From positions 1 through 64,000 of the forward strand of contig NZ_UZWE01000029.1 of the NCBI RefSeq assembly GCF_900631945.1: 64,000 bases of DNA. Direction: 5' to 3'. Shown here one piece after another: positions 25,327 to 33,073 of this stretch. How positions within the stretch are numbered: position 1 is the first letter of the stretch; the number at the start of each line of letters is the position of its first letter. Under the pieces are notes generated by a model that was not told the DNA's origin, did not search any database, and saw nothing but the letters and a program-made list of their open reading frames with translations. This DNA is from Paracoccus haematequi. Its GTDB lineage: Bacteria > Pseudomonadota > Alphaproteobacteria > Rhodobacterales > Rhodobacteraceae. The translations under genes were made by a program, and so were the position numbers.

Positions 25327-27270
25327 ATGTCCGTTCTGACCATCGCCCGCGACGGCGCCATCGCCACCGTCACCGTGGACAACCCGCCCGTCAACGCGCT
25401 GTCGCAGGCGCTGCGCCAGGGGCTGTGGGACGCGGTCGCCACGCTGGATGCCGACCCCGAAATCCGCGCCGTGGTGCTGATCTGCGCGGGCCGCACCTTC
25501 ATCGCCGGGGCCGACGTGACCGAATTCGGCAAGCCCCCGCAGGAACCCCACCTGCCGGATCTGGTAGACCGGATCGAGGACGCGCAAAAGCCCTGGATCG
25601 CCGCCATCCACGGATCCGCACTGGGCGGCGGGTTCGAGGTGGCGATGGGCTGCCGGTTCCGCGTGGCGCTTGACAGCGCGTCCGTGGGCCTGCCCGAAGT
25701 CACCCTGGGCATCGTGCCCGGCGCCTCCGGCACCGTGCGCACCCCCCGTCTGGCGGGGGTCGAGGCCGCCGTGGATCTGGTCACATCGGGCAAGCCGGTG
25801 CGCGCCGCCAAGGCGCTGTCGCTGGGCCTGATCGATGCCGTTTTCGCGGACGACCTGCACACGAACGCGCTTGCCTTCGCGCGCGAGGCGCTGACCCGCG
25901 ACCTGCCGCCGCCGGTGTCCCTGCGCCCGATCACCGCCCCGAATGCCGCCTTCTGGGAAGACCGCCGCAAGACCGTGACGAAGGCCGCCAAAGGGGCCGA
26001 GGCGCCGCTGCGGGCGCTCGACTGCCTGCGCAAGGCGGCCGAGGCGCCCTTCGCGGAAGCCATGGCCTACGAACGCCAGACCTTCCTGGACCTGCGCGGA
26101 TCGGACCAGGCGGCGGCGCTGCGGCATGTGTTCTTTGCCGAACGCGCCGCGCCCCGCCCTGCGCATCTGCGCGACGTGGGCCCCCTGCCCCTGCGCCGCG
26201 CGGGCGTGATCGGCGGCGGCACCATGGGCGCGGGCATCGCCGCCGCGCTGCGCGATGCGGGCATTCCCGTCACCCTGATCGAACGCGACGACGAGGCCCT
26301 GGCGCGCGGCACCGCCACCCTGCGCGCCATCTTCGACGGCGCGGTGAAGCGCGGCAAGCTGACGGATGCGCAAGCCGACGGCCGCATGGCCGGTGTCGCC
26401 GCCACCACCGATTACGCCGCGCTGTCCGACGCGGATCTGGTGATCGAGGCCGTGTTCGAAGACATCGCCGTCAAGCGCGCCGTCTTGGACCAGCTCGCCG
26501 CCGTCTGCCGCCCCGATGCGGTGCTGGCGACCAACACATCCTATCTGGACCCCCGGCTGATCGCCGAGGGGCTGCCCAACCCCGGCCGCTTCATCGGGCT
26601 GCATTTCTTTAGCCCCGCCAATGTCATGCGCCTGCTGGAGATCGTGCCGGTCCCCGAGACCGCGCCGCAGACGCTGGCCAGCGGCTTTGCCCTGGCGCGG
26701 ATGCTGAACAAGATCCCTGTCCAGTCCGGCATCTGCGAGGGCTTCATCGGCAACCGCATCCTGAAACGATACCGCGCCGGGGCGGAAGCCCTGCTCCGCC
26801 AGGGCGTCCCCATTGCGGACATCGACGCGGCCATGCGCGGCTACGGCTTTGCCATGGGCCCCTTCGAAGCGCAGGATCTGGGCGGGCTGGACATCGCTTT
26901 CCTGCAACGCGAGGGCGCGCGGGCGGCAGGGCGGGACGTGCCGGAAACGCTGGGCGACATCCTGGTCCGCGCGGGCCGCAAGGGGCAGAAGACCGGCGGC
27001 GGCTGGTACGACTATGCGCCGGGCGACCGCAGGCCGCAGCCGTCCACCGCCGTTTCGGACCTGCTGGCCGGGCGGATCACCGGCGCCGTGCAGATGGACC
27101 ACGACGCCATCGCCCGGCATCTGGTGGCCGAGATGGCCGCCGAGGGCCGGGCGATCCTGGACGAAGGCATCGCCGCGCGGGCGTCCGACATCGACCTGGT
27201 GGAAATCCACGGCTATGGTTTCCCCCGCTGGCGCGGCGGGCCGATGTTCGCCACCGGCCGGCAGGGATAG
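25327..27270 (+). CDS. Enoyl-CoA hydratase / 3-hydroxyacyl-CoA dehydrogenase fusion
   Basis: A 647-residue bifunctional enzyme: an N-terminal crotonase domain (residues about 1-190, oxyanion segments AGRTFIAGADVTEF and HGSALGGGFEVAMGC with the catalytic Glu), then a 3-hydroxyacyl-CoA dehydrogenase with a GxGxxG fold at about 294 (VIGGGTMGAGIAAAL), catalytic His426 in IGLHFFSPANVM, and a duplicated C-terminal helical domain. No separate paaF or paaH is present in the window, so it most likely hydrates 2,3-dehydroadipyl-CoA and oxidises 3-hydroxyadipyl-CoA, handing the product to the PaaJ thiolase. It closes the plus-strand paaN operon and converges on the sulfonate operon with nine bases between. 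Confidence 0.88.
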   Translation: MSVLTIARDGAIATVTVDNPPVNALSQALRQGLWDAVATLDADPEIRAVVLICAGRTFIAGADVTEFGKPPQEPHLPDLVDRIEDAQKPWIAAIHGSALGGGFEVAMGCRFRVALDSASVGLPEVTLGIVPGASGTVRTPRLAGVEAAVDLVTSGKPVRAAKALSLGLIDAVFADDLHTNALAFAREALTRDLPPPVSLRPITAPNAAFWEDRRKTVTKAAKGAEAPLRALDCLRKAAEAPFAEAMAYERQTFLDLRGSDQAAALRHVFFAERAAPRPAHLRDVGPLPLRRAGVIGGGTMGAGIAAALRDAGIPVTLIERDDEALARGTATLRAIFDGAVKRGKLTDAQADGRMAGVAATTDYAALSDADLVIEAVFEDIAVKRAVLDQLAAVCRPDAVLATNTSYLDPRLIAEGLPNPGRFIGLHFFSPANVMRLLEIVPVPETAPQTLASGFALARMLNKIPVQSGICEGFIGNRILKRYRAGAEALLRQGVPIADIDAAMRGYGFAMGPFEAQDLGGLDIAFLQREGARAAGRDVPETLGDILVRAGRKGQKTGGGWYDYAPGDRRPQPSTAVSDLLAGRITGAVQMDHDAIARHLVAEMAAEGRAILDEGIAARASDIDLVEIHGYGFPRWRGGPMFATGRQG

Positions 27271-27279
27271 CGGCGGCGC

Positions 27280-28044
27280 CTAGTGCAGGCCGAATTCGGC
27301 CATCAGCAGGCGGCGCATTTCGACGAAGCCCGCTTCGCTGCGGTCTCGGGGGCGGGGCATGTCCACCTCGATCAGGCGCGGAACCGTGCCGGGATCGCGC
27401 GACAGGACCAGCACACGATCCGCCAGGAAGATCGCTTCCTCAAGATCATGCGTCACCAGGATCATGGTGACGTTTTCCTCGCGCCAGATGCGTTCCAGTT
27501 CCTCTTGCATGGTTAGCTTGGTCATCGCGTCAAGCGCGCCCAGCGGTTCGTCCAGCAGCAGGATTTCCGGCTGCACGGTCAGCGCGCGGGCGATGCCGAC
27601 GCGCTGCGCCATGCCGCCCGACAACTGCCGGGGCCAGGCGCCCTCGAAATCCGACAGGCCGACCAGCCGGATATAGCGGCGGGCGCGGTCGCGGGCGAGG
27701 CTGCGCGGCACGCCCCGGACTTCCAGCCCGAAGGCCACGTTTTCCAGCACCGTCAGCCAGGGCAGCAGGCGCGGTTCCTGATAGATCACCGCGCGTTCGG
27801 TGCCGACGCCCTGGACCGGGCGGCCGTCGATCAGCACCTGCCCGCCATCGGCCCGTTCCAGCCCGGCCAGCAGGCGCAAAAGCGTGGTCTTGCCGCAGCC
27901 CGAAGGCCCGACGATGGCCAGGCTTTCGCCGCCGCGAATGTCCAGCGACAGGTTGCGCAGCACCGGCAGGGGCTGGCCGTTCAGGGTGAAGGTCTTGGAG
28001 ATGTGGCGCAGCGCCACCTCTCCGCGCAGGGCGGTGGCAGTCAT
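27280..28044 (-). CDS. Sulfonate/taurine-type ABC transporter ATPase (SsuB/TauB-like)
   Basis: A 254-residue ATPase with Walker A GPSGCGKTT, Q-loop YQEPRLLPW typical of the nitrate/sulfonate/taurine family, signature LSGGMAQRVGIARAL, Walker B LLLDEPLGALD and switch His in VTHDLEEA. Last gene of a six-gene minus-strand operon; its start overlaps the stop of the binding-protein gene. Confidence 0.9.
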   Translation of the reverse strand: MTATALRGEVALRHISKTFTLNGQPLPVLRNLSLDIRGGESLAIVGPSGCGKTTLLRLLAGLERADGGQVLIDGRPVQGVGTERAVIYQEPRLLPWLTVLENVAFGLEVRGVPRSLARDRARRYIRLVGLSDFEGAWPRQLSGGMAQRVGIARALTVQPEILLLDEPLGALDAMTKLTMQEELERIWREENVTMILVTHDLEEAIFLADRVLVLSRDPGTVPRLIEVDMPRPRDRSEAGFVEMRRLLMAEFGLH

Positions 28045-29009
28045 CTGGCGGCCACCTCCTCGGCCGTGGTCAGCAGCACGTCGCTGGCCTTCAGCTGGCC
28101 TTCCGGCAGCTTGCCCTCGCGCACCAGAACGTCGATCCAGAACTGGATGTCGCGTTCGGTGGGCAGCCCGCCCGGACGCACGCCGAAGCCCGCGAAATAC
28201 TGCGCGACCTCGGGATTCTCGCCGCGTTCCTTCAGGACGCGGGCCAGGATCTCGCGGGTTTCCTCGGGGTTTTCACGGGCATAGTCCAGGGCGCGGGCCG
28301 ACTGCCTGACGAAGTGCTGGGCGGCCTCGGGGTGATCGGCGACCCAATCCTTGCGCAGCACGGTGAAGCCGCCCGCGATGTCGCCCAGGATCTGGTTGTC
28401 GTCGAACACTTCGCGCAGCCCGCCCGTCTTGCGGGCCGCGCCCTCGAAGGTGGTCTGCCAATAGCCGAAGGCCGCGACATCCACCTGGCCCGACCGCAGC
28501 ACCTGTTCAAGCTGCGGCCCCGGCACCGTCACCAGATTGGCGGCGTTCTCCGGCAGACCCTTCTGGTGCAGCGCCTCGCGCACGGTGTAATCCAGATGGG
28601 CGCCCAGCGTGTTGACGGCGACGGTCTTGCCCTGGATATCCTCGACCGTCCTGATCGGGCTGTCCTCCAGCACGTAGAAGATCGACTTCACGTCCTTGTT
28701 GATGCCGTTGGTCGGATAGGCCGCGACGAATTCGTTGCCGCCGATGATCGAGTTCAGCACCGCAGCCGTCGCCGCGCTGCCGATATCGACCGATCCGCCC
28801 GCCAGGGCCATCAGCGATTCCGGCCCGCCCGAGGCATAGCCCACGGTTTCCACGGTGACGCCGGTGCCGTCGAAATAGCCCAGTTCCTGCGCCAGTTCAT
28901 GCGCCGCGATGCCGCCATGGCTGGCCAGATAGCGCAGGGTCACGTCCTCGGCCCAGGCCGGGGCGGTCAGCGCGGTCGAGAGCGTCAGAGAGATCAGAAC
29001 GTGTTTCAT
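28041..29009 (-). CDS. Sulfonate/taurine-type ABC transporter substrate-binding protein
   Basis: A 322-residue SsuA/NMT1-type periplasmic protein with a signal peptide ending in PAWA (about residues 1-20). The segments YFDGTGVTVETV, LAGGSVDIGSAATAAVLNSI and WVADHPEAAQHFVRQSA match the aliphatic sulfonate binding family. The ligand is not certain; with the linked monooxygenase and dioxygenase an organosulfur compound is likely. ATG 29009 has AAGGAT upstream. Confidence 0.87.
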   Translation of the reverse strand: MKHVLISLTLSTALTAPAWAEDVTLRYLASHGGIAAHELAQELGYFDGTGVTVETVGYASGGPESLMALAGGSVDIGSAATAAVLNSIIGGNEFVAAYPTNGINKDVKSIFYVLEDSPIRTVEDIQGKTVAVNTLGAHLDYTVREALHQKGLPENAANLVTVPGPQLEQVLRSGQVDVAAFGYWQTTFEGAARKTGGLREVFDDNQILGDIAGGFTVLRKDWVADHPEAAQHFVRQSARALDYARENPEETREILARVLKERGENPEVAQYFAGFGVRPGGLPTERDIQFWIDVLVREGKLPEGQLKASDVLLTTAEEVAAR

Positions 29010-29038
29010 GATGGTGGTATCCTTAGGAACGGGGGGGA

Positions 29039-29857
29039 TCAGCGGTCGGTCACGGACCAGCGGCACAGGCGGCGTTGCAGCGCGACCAGCACGGCGTTGG
29101 CGGCCAGCCCCAGGAAGGCCAGCAGGAAGATCGCCGCGAACATCAGCGGGATCTGGAAGTTGTATTGCGCGTTCATCACCTGGAAGCCGACGCCCTTGTT
29201 CGCGCCGATCATCTCGGCCGCGATCAGCAGCAGCAGGGCGGTGGTGGCCGACAGGCGCAGCCCGACGAAGATCGCGGGGACCGAGGCGGGCAGGATCACC
29301 CGGCGGAACACCTGAAGATGCGTCGCGCCATAGCTGCGCGCCATCTCGATCAGCTTGCGGTCGACCTCTTTCACGCCGCCGATGGTCGCCAGCAGGATCG
29401 GAAACAGCGTGGCCCAGAAGATCACGAAGACCTTCGATGTCTCGCCCAGGCCCAGCAGCAGGATGAACACCGGATAAAGCGCCAGCGCCGAGGTCTGGCG
29501 GAACAGTTGCAACAGCGGATCGAGCGCGCGTTCGATGGCGGGAAGCTGGCCCATCAGCAGGCCCAGCGGAATGCCCAGCACCACGGCGGCGACGAAGGCC
29601 GTGCCCGCGCGTTGCAGGCTGATGGCGATGTCGTCCAGCAGGGCGCCGCTGGCGATGCCGTCCCACAGCGCCACCGCGATCCTGTCCAGCGGCGGAAAGA
29701 CGGCGGGGCTGACCCAGCCCAGCGTGCTGGCCACCTGCCACAGGACCACGAAGCCGATCACCAGCCCCCAGCGGGACAGGAACCGCCCGGCGCCGTCGCG
29801 CAGCGCGCGGGCCGGGTCGGGGCGGGTGCGGGGGGTGTCGAGTGTCTGGATGGCCAT
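29039..29857 (-). CDS. Sulfonate/taurine-type ABC transporter permease (SsuC/TauC-like)
   Basis: A 272-residue permease with about six helices and the binding-protein-dependent coupling segment EMARSYGATHLQVFRRVILPASVPAIFVGLRLS. Start at 29857 (MAIQTLD) is chosen because GGAG precedes it and longer forms overlap the upstream monooxygenase gene. Located between the monooxygenase and binding-protein genes. Confidence 0.88.
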   Translation of the reverse strand: MAIQTLDTPRTRPDPARALRDGAGRFLSRWGLVIGFVVLWQVASTLGWVSPAVFPPLDRIAVALWDGIASGALLDDIAISLQRAGTAFVAAVVLGIPLGLLMGQLPAIERALDPLLQLFRQTSALALYPVFILLLGLGETSKVFVIFWATLFPILLATIGGVKEVDRKLIEMARSYGATHLQVFRRVILPASVPAIFVGLRLSATTALLLLIAAEMIGANKGVGFQVMNAQYNFQIPLMFAAIFLLAFLGLAANAVLVALQRRLCRWSVTDR

Positions 29858-29861
29858 AGGA

Positions 29862-31214
29862 TCACTCCGCTGCCTGGGCGGCCGCGCGGGCGGCGGCATG
29901 GCGGTTGATCGGGAAGGGCAGGCCCAGGTTCTCGCGCAGGGTGCGGCCTTCGTATGCGGTGCGGAACAGCCCGCGCCGTTGCAGTTCGGGGATCACCAGG
30001 TCGATGAAATCGGTCAGGCCGGTGGGCAGCCAGGGCGGCAGGATGTTGAAGCCGTCGGCGCCCTCGTTCTCGAACCAATCCTGGAGCACGTCGGCGATCT
30101 GGGTGGCGCTGCCGACCACCGTGAAATGGCCGCGCGCCGAGGCGACCCATTGGTAAAGCTGGCGGATCGTGAAGTTGTTGTCGTCGGCGATCTGGCGGAT
30201 CAGCGCCTGGCGCGACTTCATCCCCTCGGTCGGCGGCGCGGGCGGCAGGGGGCCATCCAGGTCATAGCCTTTCAGGTCCAGCGTGCCGCCGGTCAGCCCG
30301 TTCAGCAGCGCCACCCCGTCCTCGGGGCGGATGAGGCTGGTCAGGCGGTCGTATTTCTCGCGCGCCTCGGCCTCGGTCCGGCCCACGAAGGGCGAGACGC
30401 CGGGCATGATCAGGACATGCGACGGGTCGCGGCCCAGCCCCAGGGCGCGGGACTTGATGTCGCGATAGAATTCCTGCGCCGTGTCCAGCCGCTGATGGGC
30501 GGTGAAGATCACTTCCGCCGTCGCGGCGGCCAGGGCGCGGCCGTCGTCGGACTGGCCCGCCTGCACGATCACCGGATGGCCCTGCGGGGACCGGGGCACG
30601 TTCAGCGGCCCCTCGACCTTGAAATGCTCGCCCTTGTGATGGGCGCGGTGCAGCTTGTCCCGGTCGTAGAAGGTGCCGCTGTCCTTGTCGCGGATGAAGA
30701 TGTCGTCCTCGAAACTGTCCCACAGCTTCTTCACCACATCGACATGTTCCGCCGCCCGCCGATAACGGAAGGCGTGCGGATGCTGCTGGTCCAGGTTGAA
30801 GTTCCGCGCCGCCGCCTCGGTCGCGGTCGTCACCACGTTCCAGCCCGCGCGCCCGCCCGAAATCAGGTCCAGCGAGGCGAATTTGCGCGCGGTGTTGAAC
30901 GGCTCTTCGTATGTGGTCGAGGCGGTGGCGATGAAGCCCAGATGCGAGGTCTGCGTGGCAAGCGCCGCGAACAGCGTCACGGGCTCGAACCCGGCGATCC
31001 GGGCCGGGCCGCCCTCGGACAGGCCGCCGGTCGAGGTGGCAAGCCCGTCGGCCAGGAAATAGGCGTCGAACAGGCCGCGCTCGGCCTCTTGCGCAAGCTG
31101 GACATGGAAGTCGAAATTGACGGCGCCGTCTGCCGGCTGGTCGGGATGGCGCCAGCTGGCGATATGCTGGCCGCCGCCGGGAAGAAAGGCGCCAAGGCGG
31201 ATCTTGCGGGTCAT
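29862..31214 (-). CDS. LLM-class FMN-dependent monooxygenase (NtaA/DszA-like)
   Basis: A 450-residue luciferase-like flavin monooxygenase. Motifs typical of the NtaA/SnaA/DszA group are the N-terminal LGAFLPGGGQHIASWRHPDQ, the RAGWNVVTTATEAAARNF block, and QAGQSDDGRALAAATAEVIF near residue 225. Such enzymes use reduced FMN and O2 to cleave C-S or C-N bonds. The FMN reductase gene at the operon start supplies the cofactor. Exact substrate unknown; linkage to a sulfonate-type transporter and a TauD-like enzyme suggests a sulfur source. Confidence 0.87.
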   Translation of the reverse strand: MTRKIRLGAFLPGGGQHIASWRHPDQPADGAVNFDFHVQLAQEAERGLFDAYFLADGLATSTGGLSEGGPARIAGFEPVTLFAALATQTSHLGFIATASTTYEEPFNTARKFASLDLISGGRAGWNVVTTATEAAARNFNLDQQHPHAFRYRRAAEHVDVVKKLWDSFEDDIFIRDKDSGTFYDRDKLHRAHHKGEHFKVEGPLNVPRSPQGHPVIVQAGQSDDGRALAAATAEVIFTAHQRLDTAQEFYRDIKSRALGLGRDPSHVLIMPGVSPFVGRTEAEAREKYDRLTSLIRPEDGVALLNGLTGGTLDLKGYDLDGPLPPAPPTEGMKSRQALIRQIADDNNFTIRQLYQWVASARGHFTVVGSATQIADVLQDWFENEGADGFNILPPWLPTGLTDFIDLVIPELQRRGLFRTAYEGRTLRENLGLPFPINRHAAARAAAQAAE

Positions 31215-31225
31215 CGGATGCTCCT

Positions 31226-32131
31226 TCAGGCGGGGATCAGGGGGGTGCTGGCACGGCCGTCGACGCCCACCGGCACGTCGCCGTCCAGGGTGATGCGGCG
31301 CACGACGCGATGGGCGTCGCCGTAATCGTTCACGGCGATATGCTGGGTGGCGCGGTTGTCCCAGATCACCACGTCGCCCGCCTGCCACCGCCAGCGCACG
31401 GTGTTTTCGGGCGCGGTCACATAGGCTTGCAGGATGTCGTAGATGCGCAGCGATTCCTCGCGCGAGAGGCCTGCGATGCGTTGCAGGAAGCTGCCCAGCA
31501 CCAGGACCCGCTCGCCCGTTTCGGGATGGACGCGGACCACCGGATGCTCGGTCTCGAACACCTCGCGGCGGAAGACCTGTTCGTAATGCTCGCGGTCCTT
31601 GTCGCTGGCCCTGGGGCGCTGCGCGGCATAGTCATAGGCGTTCGAATGGACCGCCCGCAGCCCGTCCGCCAGATGCCGCAGCGGTTCCGGCAGGTCGGCA
31701 TAGGCGGTGGCGGTATTGGCCGAGATCGTGTCGCCGCCGACCGGCGGGATCACCACGCCGCGCAGCACGGACGCCTTGGGATAGGCGGGCACGAAGGTCA
31801 CGTCGGTATGCCAGCGATCCGCCCGCCCGCCGCCCTTGCTGCTGTCCAGTTCCAGGATCGAGGCGGTGCCCGCCACCACCGCCTGCGTGGGATGCGGCGC
31901 CAGATCGCCCAGGCGGCGCGCGAACGCCTCTTGCGACTGGTCGTCCAGATGGTGCTGGCCCCGGAAGAACAGCACCTTGTGGCGCAGCAGCAGCGATTCG
32001 AGGTCGGCCAGGGTGGCATCCGGCAGGTCGGCCGACAGGACGATGTCGCGGATCTCGGCCCCGATGCGGGGGGTGACAGGCAGCACGGTGTCGGCGGGGA
32101 TCGTGGCGGCGAAGGTTTCGTGGCGGGTCAT
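31226..32131 (-). CDS. TauD/TfdA-family Fe(II)/2-oxoglutarate dioxygenase
   Basis: A 301-residue dioxygenase with the facial triad: His and Asp in RWHTDVTF (about residue 107) and the distal His in DAHRVVRRITLDGD, with the 2-oxoglutarate-binding Arg following. The region NRATQHIAVNDYG is typical of TauD. It hydroxylates a carbon next to a leaving group such as sulfite; taurine, an alkyl sulfate or another sulfonate are candidates. Lies between the flavin reductase and monooxygenase genes. Confidence 0.9.
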   Translation of the reverse strand: MTRHETFAATIPADTVLPVTPRIGAEIRDIVLSADLPDATLADLESLLLRHKVLFFRGQHHLDDQSQEAFARRLGDLAPHPTQAVVAGTASILELDSSKGGGRADRWHTDVTFVPAYPKASVLRGVVIPPVGGDTISANTATAYADLPEPLRHLADGLRAVHSNAYDYAAQRPRASDKDREHYEQVFRREVFETEHPVVRVHPETGERVLVLGSFLQRIAGLSREESLRIYDILQAYVTAPENTVRWRWQAGDVVIWDNRATQHIAVNDYGDAHRVVRRITLDGDVPVGVDGRASTPLIPA

Positions 32132-32146
32132 GGCGGTCTCCTTCGG

Positions 32147-32704
32147 TCAGGCGGCGGTGGACAGCGCCGCGTGGCGGCGTTCGACGAAAGGGGCGAATTG
32201 CGTGACGGCGCGGTCCAGCCGGTCCAGCAGCGCGGGTGCGGCGGGCTGGCCGCCGCAGAAATCCGCGCCACCCGCATAGACGCCGGTCGGCAGAACGGCG
32301 GCCTCGAAGAACGCGAACAGCGGGCGCAACTGATGCTCGATCACCAGGGCGTGCTTGTCGCCGCCGCCGGTCGCGGTCAGCAGCACCGGCTTGCCCGCCA
32401 GGGTGGCCGGGTCGATCAGGTCGAACAGGTGCTTGAACAGCCCCGCATAGCTGCCCTTGTAGACCGGGCTGCCGACGATCAGCGCATCCGCCGACAGGAT
32501 GTCGCCGACGATGCCGCGCGCGGTGGGATCCAGGTCGTCCAGCGTCGCCGCCCGCCCCAGCGACGGTTGCAGATCGGTCAGGTCATAGGTGACGGCGGTG
32601 CCGCCGAACCGCAGGGCGGTGCGGCCCGCCGCCTGTTCGACCAGGGCGCGGGTCCGCGACGGGCTGCTGAGGCTGCCTGCGAAGGCGGCGATGCGGAGGG
32701 TCAT
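32147..32704 (-). CDS. NADPH-dependent FMN reductase (SsuE/MsuE-like)
   Basis: A 185-residue flavodoxin-like reductase opening IAAFAGSLSSPSRTRALVE, with the substrate loop GSPVYKGSYAGLFKHLFDL and the GGGDKHALVIEHQLRPLF block shared by SsuE and MsuE proteins. Supplies FMNH2 to the monooxygenase in the same operon. First gene of the operon; ATG 32704 has AGGAG six bases upstream. Confidence 0.9.
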   Translation of the reverse strand: MTLRIAAFAGSLSSPSRTRALVEQAAGRTALRFGGTAVTYDLTDLQPSLGRAATLDDLDPTARGIVGDILSADALIVGSPVYKGSYAGLFKHLFDLIDPATLAGKPVLLTATGGGDKHALVIEHQLRPLFAFFEAAVLPTGVYAGGADFCGGQPAAPALLDRLDRAVTQFAPFVERRHAALSTAA

Positions 32705-33013
32705 GGGCTGCTCCTGAAAAGACGATTTCTCTTGTCGTGAATATTGCGTGAAGCCGGTCTTGCAGCCATTCCAAAGGTCGCGCCGGTTTTGGGGCATGGC
32801 TGTCGGCAAGCCCCGCCCAAAGAGGAAATCCTTCTGTCGCGGCAACGGTGCCTCGGCCGCGGCGCGGGAAGGAATTCAGGGTCAACCGCGTGGCGGCGAA
32901 CAGGATCGTTGTCGGCGGGGGCTTTCGGGAAAGGATTTTCCCTCTCGCGCGCCAAGATTGGAACGCCGAAAGACGACCAATGCGCTAGATTAAACGGATC
33001 AAGGAGAATCCCG
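32705..33013. other. Divergent intergenic region, promoters of the sulfur operon and flavoprotein gene
   Basis: 309 bases between the flavin reductase (minus) and the leader ORF (plus). No complete gene is evident. An AT-rich patch (CAATATTCA on the minus strand near 32740-32750) could be the -10 of the sulfur operon, and TAGATT near 32987 could serve the plus-strand transcript, but neither has a good -35 at proper spacing, so an activator is likely required. Confidence 0.4.
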
Positions 33014-33073
33014 ATGCCCCGGAATCCGTTTGTCGCCCAGCACCTGCCCCGATGTCGGAGGATCCGGCCATGA
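33014..33073 (+). CDS. 19-residue leader peptide ORF coupled to the downstream flavoprotein
   Basis: Starts at ATG 33014 with an excellent ribosome binding site (AAGGAG seven bases upstream) and encodes MPRNPFVAQHLPRCRRIRP. Its TGA stop (33071-33073) overlaps the ATG at 33070 of the next gene as ATGA. A short peptide with a strong start, a Cys, an Arg-rich end and a coupled start is the layout of a regulatory leader peptide. No function is established; in this sulfur context cysteine or arginine supply could be sensed, which is inference. Confidence 0.5.
   Translation: MPRNPFVAQHLPRCRRIRP

Noticed and set aside
32701..32955. Minus-strand short ORF ending on the flavin reductase start codon as a second leader peptide
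   Set aside because: Its possible internal ATG has no properly spaced ribosome binding site and most of the frame would lie upstream of any promoter, unlike the plus-strand leader at 33014.
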